Shown here piece after piece: positions 28,538 through 32,850 of a stretch of DNA of 32,850 bases. The notes below the pieces were generated by a model that saw only the letters and a program-made list of their open reading frames with translations, did not search any database and was not told where the DNA came from. Origin of the DNA: a virus; IMG/VR virus record IMGVR_UViG_3300032289_000562, positions 1 to 32,850 of that record. The stretch is one strand, 5' to 3'. Within the stretch, counting starts at the first letter, position 1. Every line of letters starts with the position of its first letter. The translations under genes and the position numbers were made by a program.

Positions 28538-29252
28538 TGTCCACCTCCACTGGTTTAGCCCAAAACGGCTTGGGCGCTGTCAAGCCGCGAGTTAACTGGT
28601 GCATATTGTTTTGCGCCTTCTGTGCTGGAGTCATTTTTTCCTCCATCCACTCAGCCTTAAAACCTGCCCAACCTCTTGCACAACAGGTTTCCAATGCTGT
28701 CTGTAAACTTACACCAGCTTTCTTTGCCTCACGCTCTATGCCATCCAATGCTGTCTGCGTGACTGCTGCTTTCTTTTCTTTCCTCAATTTCAACCAATCC
28801 TGCCAAACTGATTCCGTCACGCCGAATGGCGGGGCGACTGTCTTTGTATTCTTTGGTTTCTGGTTAGTGGTTAATGGTTCTTGGTTAGGTGGCGGTTCGT
28901 TTACGGGTTGTCCACGATTCGTGTTTTTTTCTTTACGCTTCGTTTCACGCTCAATGGCAATCCGCTTGTTGGTGTCTGCTTTTGCATGGTACTCAAGCAA
29001 TTCCTGAAGTATGCGGTCTTGCACATAACATCCATCCTTATCCAGCGTAAAAAATCGACTCAAAACAAATTTGACCGCTTCAACCTCACCTTCAGTAGAT
29101 GCCCAAGACCATTCAATGGCCTCTTGTAATGTAGGAAATCGTTCACGGTCATAGCACGAATCTAATAAAAGCGTGTACGCTCCGTGTTGGAGCATAGTCA
29201 ATCGACCAGTTTTCTTGGCATAGTCGCCAATATTTTTCTTATAGTAATGCAC
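28515..29252 (-). CDS. DUF1376 replication initiator-like protein
   Basis: A 245-aa protein. The GTG at 29252 is preferred because GGGAGG lies 6 bases upstream; an in-frame ATG 18 bases earlier has no site. The N-terminus HYYKKNIGDYAKKTGRLTML, then QHGAYTLLLDSCYDRE and WASTEGEVEAVKFVLSRFF, is the DUF1376 domain (about residues 1-90). A Pro/Asn/Thr/Gln-rich linker (PVNEPPPNQEPLTTNQKPKN) follows, then a helical C-terminal part. The domain is typical of phage O-like initiators. Confidence 0.8.
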   Translation of the reverse strand: MHYYKKNIGDYAKKTGRLTMLQHGAYTLLLDSCYDRERFPTLQEAIEWSWASTEGEVEAVKFVLSRFFTLDKDGCYVQDRILQELLEYHAKADTNKRIAIERETKRKEKNTNRGQPVNEPPPNQEPLTTNQKPKNTKTVAPPFGVTESVWQDWLKLRKEKKAAVTQTALDGIEREAKKAGVSLQTALETCCARGWAGFKAEWMEEKMTPAQKAQNNMHQLTRGLTAPKPFWAKPVEVDNDRLLQL

Positions 29253-29595
29253 GGATTGCCTCCCGCACATTGACGTTAGTCAAGTTTACAAAAGCCGCCA
29301 ATTCATCCAATTGTTGCGGAGATAGACAAAACCACTCGCCTCGCAAGTTGTCTTCTTCATATCGTTTGTGTAAAAACTTTTCTATTTCATCTGCTTTTGG
29401 AGTTCGAATTCCAGCCCATAAATACAAGTGAAAAGGGCATCCAGATTGCAAATTTGACAACCTTTGTTTTACCGATTTGGTTTTGCCAATCTTTATGTAA
29501 TCAAGTTCACGGGTTGCAAAAACATAAACTACTGGCAATTTATGTATTTTTACTCCTAGAACAAAGTCGCTCGGCTCATGATGGAACCATTTCAT
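29239..29595 (-). CDS. GIY-YIG-like nuclease (T5orf172 / MUG113 domain)
   Basis: A 118-aa protein. VVYVFA (22-27), YIKIGKT (33-39), R45, E70 and GEWF (86-89) match the T5orf172/GIY-YIG core, where YV-x-YIKIG is the catalytic sheet and E70 the metal ligand. It overlaps the DUF1376 start by 14 bases. Phage proteins of this domain are often solo and sometimes homing-type. A structured RNA element lies directly upstream. Confidence 0.75.
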   Translation of the reverse strand: MKWFHHEPSDFVLGVKIHKLPVVYVFATRELDYIKIGKTKSVKQRLSNLQSGCPFHLYLWAGIRTPKADEIEKFLHKRYEEDNLRGEWFCLSPQQLDELAAFVNLTNVNVREAIRALL

Positions 29596-29606
29596 TTTTA
29601 AGTCCT

Positions 29607-29693
29607 AAAAAAAAAGACTTAGGCGGAACTCTCACCGTTTCCGGTGTTGGCGGACTGGGCAATACCAGCAGAGTTCCATCTAAGTCTTATTGC
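29607..29693 (-). ncRNA. Structured RNA element: three-way junction with GAAA tetraloop, possible pseudoknot and U-tract
   Basis: Minus-strand RNA, from 29693 down: GCAAU, then P1 AAGACUUAG (29688-29680) pairs with CUAAGUCUU (29622-29614). P2 GGAACUCU (29677-29670) pairs with AGAGUUCC (29632-29625). Hairpin a: CUGG, loop UAUUGC, CCAG (29668-29655). Hairpin b: CACCG-GAAA-CGGUG (29646-29633). A run of U follows at once (29615-29607). Loop UAUUGC is complementary to GCAAUA at the 5' edge (29693-29688). GNRA loop and U-tract set the strand. It may be a riboswitch/attenuator, a terminated small RNA, or the RNA part of a mobile element with the nuclease gene. No family recognised. Confidence 0.6.
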
Positions 29694-29727
29694 TATTTCC
29701 CCGCCAAGGGATACCTAAATTCTACAC

Positions 29728-29868
29728 CTATTCCTTCGCAAGCTCAAGCGCCCTAGTCAGCAGGGCAATTGTGGCAGCGTCCAGGTCATCAGCAATGTTG
29801 TACTCGCCAGCAAGCTCAATGGCTTGGCATAGCAGGATTTCTGCGCTCTGAAGTTCAAGTTCATCCAT
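29728..29868 (-). CDS. Small acidic protein (46 aa), first gene of the replication operon
   Basis: Reads MDELELQSAEILLCQAIELA then GEYNIADDLDAATIALLTRA. The second ATG (29868) is chosen because GTAGGA lies 5 bases upstream; an ATG two codons earlier overlaps that site. All-helical and acidic. About 38 bases downstream, the structured RNA element begins. Function unknown. Confidence 0.5.
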   Translation of the reverse strand: MDELELQSAEILLCQAIELAGEYNIADDLDAATIALLTRALELAKE

Positions 29869-30006
29869 AGTCATCCTACAAGCCTAGCACAATTTTGAGA
29901 TAAAAAGTATAGGGAAAACCCCTAGAAGAAAAGCATAAAAGCTGCGATAAGATGCAGTCACCGCAAGCAAAGGGCAAGCGGATTTATTGACCCAGAAAGG
30001 TTTTTT
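29869..30006. promoter_or_regulatory. Divergent control region between replication and recombination operons
   Basis: Contains a minus-strand -10-like TATACT (29911-29906), an inverted repeat TAGGG-AAAAC-CCCTA (29910-29924) partly overlapping it, and CCGC...GCGG with inner GC/GC pairs at about 29962-29982. AAAGG precedes the ATG at 30007. No convincing -35 was found on either strand, so a phage-specific or weak promoter is possible. Confidence 0.35.
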
Positions 30007-30207
30007 ATGACACACACATCATTCCGAGAGTTAGTCAGGCAAGAGCTATCAAGCACCACATTTTGCTGCTATTGCTTAGAGCCGCAAGGCAGCAAGTACC
30101 ACTGCTGTCAAGAGAACCACTTTGTACCATTCACCGACCTGTATCCCGATGACCAGGAAGACATCCTGAGCTACGAACTAGAAGAGTACGAAGGAGTTGG
30201 CAAATGA
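30007..30207 (+). CDS. Cys-rich small protein, possible zinc site
   Basis: A 66-aa protein with C20, C21, C23, C33, C34 and H38 (CCYCLEP, then YHCCQENHF), likely ligating one zinc. C-terminal part is acidic (DLYPDDQEDILSYELEEYEG). First gene of the plus-strand recombination operon. Such short Cys-rich proteins are typical early phage genes of unknown role. Start supported by AAAGG. Confidence 0.6.
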   Translation: MTHTSFRELVRQELSSTTFCCYCLEPQGSKYHCCQENHFVPFTDLYPDDQEDILSYELEEYEGVGK

Positions 30208-30473
30208 CACTTCAGGAAAAGTATGACCGCAGTTTCTTCCCAAACATTGGAGATGCAACGCTTGAAGAGTACCTGCCGCAACTTGTTGCCATAGCAAAAG
30301 CAGCCAATGAGAAGTCGTTTGAAGCTCACGCTAACCTAAGAAAAGCCCAAGAGGATTGCATAAAAGCCGTACAAGAACGGGAAAAGGCCGATAGCGAGAG
30401 AACTTACCTTCAATTTATTCTTGAGCGCAACAGAATAAACGAAGAACTTTCAAAAAGATGGGGCAACAAATGA
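30204..30473 (+). CDS. Coiled-coil small protein (89 aa)
   Basis: Starts in an ATGA overlap. From residue 30 it is a regular helix with heptads (KAANEKSFEAHANLRKAQED then EREKADSERTYLQFILERN). No enzyme motif. Probably oligomeric. ATGA overlap with the next gene. Confidence 0.6.
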   Translation: MTLQEKYDRSFFPNIGDATLEEYLPQLVAIAKAANEKSFEAHANLRKAQEDCIKAVQEREKADSERTYLQFILERNRINEELSKRWGNK

Positions 30474-30694
30474 CTGTACACACAAACATCCGCGAAATCA
30501 AATGGGACAGCCTTGGCAACGGGCAACCTACATTTCTCAGCGTGGAATACGAATGGGACACAGATATGAACACCTTGGTAGTCTTTTCTGTTTGCCACGC
30601 AGGACTTGAGTGGATTGACTACCTAAGCGACTCAACACGCGAACACATCACTAACCGCATTTCCGAAAGGCTTGAAGATGACCACTGCGAATAA
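30470..30694 (+). CDS. Small hypothetical protein (74 aa)
   Basis: The ATG at 30470 forms the ATGA overlap with the coiled-coil gene; an ATG 12 bases earlier is less likely. Starts MTVHTNIREIKWDSLGNGQP with alternating beta pattern and an acidic end (RISERLEDDHCE). The next gene starts inside its last 17 bases. Function unknown. Confidence 0.6.
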   Translation: MTVHTNIREIKWDSLGNGQPTFLSVEYEWDTDMNTLVVFSVCHAGLEWIDYLSDSTREHITNRISERLEDDHCE

Positions 30695-30887
30695 AGAAGC
30701 TGACCGCATCATTGCTGATGCAGAAGAAGCTGCACAGCGTTACGGCGCAAAAGACCCAGCAGATAGGCTGGCCTATCAAGTCGGAGTGCTGCAAGCCCAT
30801 ATCCGTGGCTTGTGCCATGAGGCGCAGTACAACTCTGACGAGCTGAAGAAGCTCCAGCAGGAAATCTTGTGGGAGCGTAAACAATGA
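30678..30887 (+). CDS. Small helical protein (69 aa)
   Basis: The ATG at 30678 has AAAGG 7 bases upstream; a TTG two codons earlier is not needed. Starts MTTANKEADRIIADAEEAAQ and is a long helix with Ala/Gln/Glu heptads. Stop overlaps the next start. Function unknown. Confidence 0.6.
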   Translation: MTTANKEADRIIADAEEAAQRYGAKDPADRLAYQVGVLQAHIRGLCHEAQYNSDELKKLQQEILWERKQ

Positions 30888-31057
30888 TTACATCAAACAA
30901 CGCAGAGGAAATCATTGACGATTGCAAAAGCAGACATAACCCTGCCATTTATCTAGAAATTTATATAAAGCATCTTTGCCGCTGGATAGAAATCCAAGAT
31001 GAGCGTATCGAGTGGCACAAAGAACAACTGAATCAAATTTATAAGGACGCAAAATGA
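30884..31057 (+). CDS. Small protein upstream of ERF (57 aa)
   Basis: Reads MITSNNAEEIIDDCKSRHNP then IYLEIYIKHLCRWIEIQDER. ATGA-coupled on both sides, including with the annealing-protein gene. Aromatic and Trp-containing helix. Function unknown. Confidence 0.55.
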   Translation: MITSNNAEEIIDDCKSRHNPAIYLEIYIKHLCRWIEIQDERIEWHKEQLNQIYKDAK

Positions 31058-31656
31058 AAGAGATAGCAACAGCACTGGTCAAAGCACAAAAGGCTTTTGG
31101 CCCTGCACTCAAGACATCGACTAACCCACACTTTCGCAGCAAGTATGTGGACTTGTCAGGCTGCATCGAGGCAGTCATTGACAGCCTCAACAGCGCAGGG
31201 ATTGCGCTTGTGCAGCGCACCTTTCAGGACAGCACAGGCGTGACAGTAGAGACTGTTTTTATCCATGAGTCTGGCGAAGTTCTGGAGTGCGGCAAGTTGC
31301 ACGTTCCAGCGGGCAAGCAAGACCCGCAGGGGTATGGGTCAGCTTTGACCTATGCACGGCGCTATAGCCTCATGGCGGCCTGTGGGATAGCTCCAGAGGA
31401 CGATGATGGCAATGCAGCATCTCGCGGCCCTCGCATTGCAGCAGCAAAGACTGAATTGGTGTCACCAGGGCAAACGAACAAACTTGCTGTAGTGGCGCAG
31501 GCAATCAATGAGCGCATGGCAGCAGATGATGCTATCGGCGCTCTTGGTGAGTACCAAGGCATCGTTGATGCTGAGGAAAAAGTAGCACTGTGGGGAATGC
31601 TTGACAGCAAGACCCGTAGCGCAATCAAAAAGCAATCTGAACTTTCAAAGGGTTAA
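31054..31656 (+). CDS. erf: ERF-family single-strand annealing protein
   Basis: A 200-aa protein. Shows the family markers NPHFRSKYVDL (24-34), VPAGKQDPQGYG (84-95), SALTYARRYSL (96-106), and GIAPEDDDGN (111-120). ERF proteins anneal complementary single strands in phage recombination. The C-terminal 70 residues are helical and variable, as usual. Followed directly by the SSB-like gene, the usual functional partner. Confidence 0.9.
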   Translation: MKEIATALVKAQKAFGPALKTSTNPHFRSKYVDLSGCIEAVIDSLNSAGIALVQRTFQDSTGVTVETVFIHESGEVLECGKLHVPAGKQDPQGYGSALTYARRYSLMAACGIAPEDDDGNAASRGPRIAAAKTELVSPGQTNKLAVVAQAINERMAADDAIGALGEYQGIVDAEEKVALWGMLDSKTRSAIKKQSELSKG

Positions 31657-31658
31657 AA

Positions 31659-31910
31659 ATGGCAAAGTTATACGAAGTGACCGTTGTCAACGGTAAGTAC
31701 ACCAAAGATGGTGTTGAGAAAAACAACTACCAAAAGATTGGCAGCATCATCGAGACAAAGAATGGAAAGCAGTTGAAGCTGGACTCCATTCCTGTGATTG
31801 AAGGCGGCTGGAATGGCTGGGCTTACCTCAACACTCCGAAGGCCAAAGATGGCTTTCCGAAGGACGATGGTTTTCCAAAGGATGATGATTTGGATTCCAT
31901 ACCCTTTTAA
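31659..31910 (+). CDS. Mini SSB-like protein with acidic C-terminal tip
   Basis: An 83-aa protein. Residues 1-60 (MAKLYEVTVVNGKYTKDGVE, IGSIIETKNGKQLKLD, WNGWAYLNT) alternate hydrophobic strands consistent with a small OB fold. The end carries DGFPKDD twice (64-70, 70-76) and then DDLDSIPF, close to the DDDIPF tip that SSB proteins use to bind partners. Much shorter than typical SSB. Position directly after ERF supports a ssDNA-binding role. Confidence 0.7.
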   Translation: MAKLYEVTVVNGKYTKDGVEKNNYQKIGSIIETKNGKQLKLDSIPVIEGGWNGWAYLNTPKAKDGFPKDDGFPKDDDLDSIPF

Positions 31911-32016
31911 TTTTCGGGAGGGAAAGCAAGGGTATCGATTCGCAGTTGCCGCCTGAGTTAGTACCTCCCACCTTTTTGGCGTATAATAATTTATCATTTA
32001 ACACCAGGTAAATTTT
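31911..32016 (+). promoter_or_regulatory. Intergenic region before the HNH gene: inverted repeat and -10-like site
   Basis: GGGAGG (31916-31921) pairs with CCTCCC (31964-31969) across 42 bases, followed by TTTTT (31973-31977), so a terminator with a long loop is possible. TATAAT at 31982-31987 is a perfect -10, though no good -35 lies 17 bases upstream (TAGTAC). The site may drive the HNH gene on its own, as expected for a homing element. Confidence 0.4.
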
Positions 32017-32508
32017 ATGATTACTCAAGAGCGTCTAAAAGATTTGTTTGACTACCAAGACGGGCAATTAGTTAGAAAAATTAGTCGAGGAAGAGGAGAA
32101 AAAAGCGTTAGATGGAAAGCTGGGACTCCGTTGGGTCACTCATCAAAAAATGGATATAAATTAGCAGGCGTGGATTATGTTTTATATAAATTGCACAGAT
32201 TGATTTGGCTTTGGCATTACGGAGAATTTCCTGAAAACCATTTAGACCATATTGACGGGAATCCAGCAAATAATCGCATTGAAAATTTAAGAAATGCAAC
32301 AGATTCCCAAAATATGCAAAATCAAAGAAAAGCCAGAATCAACAATAAACTAGGAATCCAAGGAGTTTATAAAGTAAATAACCGCTTTAGGGCTGTTTTA
32401 ACAACAAAAGGCAAATCTAAGCATATTGGGTATTTCCCAACAGCGGAAGAGGCGCATCAAGCCTACATAATGGAAAAAAGAAATTCTCACAGTTTTTCAA
32501 CTATTTAG
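32017..32508 (+). CDS. HNH homing endonuclease with AP2-like DNA-binding domain
   Basis: A 163-aa protein. N-terminal LHRLIWLWHYGEFPENH then LDHIDGNPANNRIENLR give the H-N-H core (H78, D80, N86, N90). Residues of about 113-150 (GIQGVYKVNNRFRAVLTT, KGKSKHIGYFPTAEEAHQAY) resemble an AP2 domain, the usual DNA-binding partner. The gene is clearly more AT-rich than its neighbours and sits between SSB-like and MazG-like genes with gaps on both sides, in an operon where overlaps are the rule. Hence a likely insertion. Confidence 0.85.
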   Translation: MITQERLKDLFDYQDGQLVRKISRGRGEKSVRWKAGTPLGHSSKNGYKLAGVDYVLYKLHRLIWLWHYGEFPENHLDHIDGNPANNRIENLRNATDSQNMQNQRKARINNKLGIQGVYKVNNRFRAVLTTKGKSKHIGYFPTAEEAHQAYIMEKRNSHSFSTI

Positions 32509-32518
32509 TAAAAATATT

Positions 32519-32827
32519 ATGTCATACACATATTTAGAAAATGAAATTATTATTTGGGCTACGCAGCGCAAAATCATTCCTAACAGCAACCCTCAGACTC
32601 AGCTTTTGAAGGCCGTGAGCGAGCTTGGAGAGCTTGCAGATGCCACCATCAAGAAGCAGCCTGAAAAGATTGCTGATGGGGTTGGTGATGTGATGGTTTG
32701 CCTCATTGTTTACTGCGCCCTACAGGACATCAACCTAGTTGATTGCATGGAATTGGCTTATGAGGAAATCAAAAATCGCAAGGGAACGTTGCTTTCCAAT
32801 GGCGTGTTTGTGAAGGATGAGACATGA
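32519..32827 (+). CDS. MazG-like nucleotide pyrophosphohydrolase
   Basis: A 102-aa protein with SELGELAD (E35, E38) and IADGVGDVMVCL (D53, D57), the EXXE and EXXD helices of MazG-type NTP pyrophosphohydrolases. At the second motif the canonical E is Gly (D-G-V-G-D), a variant I also associate with phage members. May cut (d)NTPs or ppGpp-like alarmones. The ATG has no clear ribosome site because of the HNH insertion just upstream. The stop overlaps the next gene across the map join. Confidence 0.75.
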   Translation: MSYTYLENEIIIWATQRKIIPNSNPQTQLLKAVSELGELADATIKKQPEKIADGVGDVMVCLIVYCALQDINLVDCMELAYEEIKNRKGTLLSNGVFVKDET

Positions 32828-32850
32828 AAAAAGAACAAATTCTTGGAGCG
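32728..32850. repeat. Terminal direct repeat, right copy (circular-map overlap)
   Basis: Identical to bases 1-123. It contains the last third of the MazG-like gene and the first 9 codons of the following gene. Confidence 0.9.
32824..32850 (+). CDS. Truncated duplicate of the 76-aa gene at 97
   Basis: MKKEQILGA, cut by the window end. The complete gene is at 97-327. Present only because of the 123-bp overlap. Confidence 0.9.

Overview
The window looks like one complete genome of a lytic, short-tailed (podovirus-like) double-stranded DNA phage, given as a circular map. Bases 1-123 are identical to 32728-32850, so the unique length is 32,727 bp and the nucleotide-pyrophosphohydrolase gene at 32519 runs through the join. 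No integrase, repressor, RNA polymerase, DNA polymerase or tRNA gene was found. Gene content (P22/T7-type portal, adaptor and nozzle-like proteins, three large Ala/Gln-rich internal-virion-type proteins, a 3TM holin with an M15 peptidase) resembles podoviruses from aquatic metagenomes. The replication genes and some small orphan genes look like those of phages of Burkholderiales-type freshwater bacteria. The host is an inference from protein style only.

Layout. (1) 97-1830, plus strand: nine tiny genes chained by ATGA overlaps, continuing the plus-strand operon that starts at 30007 and crosses the join; mostly unknown function, with two single-span membrane proteins and one winged-helix-like protein. 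(2) 24462 down to 1827, minus strand: one late operon of about 22.6 kb. Its order is small and large terminase, portal, collagen-like fibre, S74-chaperone fibre, small proteins, scaffold, major capsid protein, a head protein, a run of tiny basic or Cys-rich proteins, adaptor, nozzle/stabilisation protein, three internal-virion-type proteins, lysis cassette, metallophosphoesterase and a very acidic protein. (3) 24463-25259: the only long gene-free stretch, rich in direct and inverted repeats; a likely divergent control region and perhaps the origin. (4) 25260-26872, plus strand: small orphan genes, ended by two tandem terminators. (5) 29868 down to 26937, minus strand: the replication operon, with a GIY-YIG/T5orf172 nuclease, a DUF1376 initiator, a P-like helicase-loader candidate and two adjacent PD-(D/E)XK nucleases. 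(6) 30007-32827, plus strand: small genes, ERF annealing protein, a mini SSB-like protein, an HNH homing endonuclease and a MazG-like enzyme.

How it fits together. DUF1376 and P-like proteins would recruit host replication machinery. ERF, the SSB-like protein and the two nucleases would give recombination-dependent replication and processing. Terminase packages DNA into scaffold-assembled heads, and holin plus peptidase lyse the cell.

Most noteworthy: a probable programmed -1 frameshift in the lysis region (A_AAA_AAG, 8-nt spacer, 7-bp stem) that joins two frames into a 164-aa membrane protein; a compact RNA element at 29607-29693 (three-way junction, GAAA tetraloop, possible pseudoknot, U-tract) ahead of the nuclease gene; three back-to-back hairpins filling the gap at 25708-25793; and an iteron-like array at 25038-25081. 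All calls come from reading the sequence; no database search was possible.
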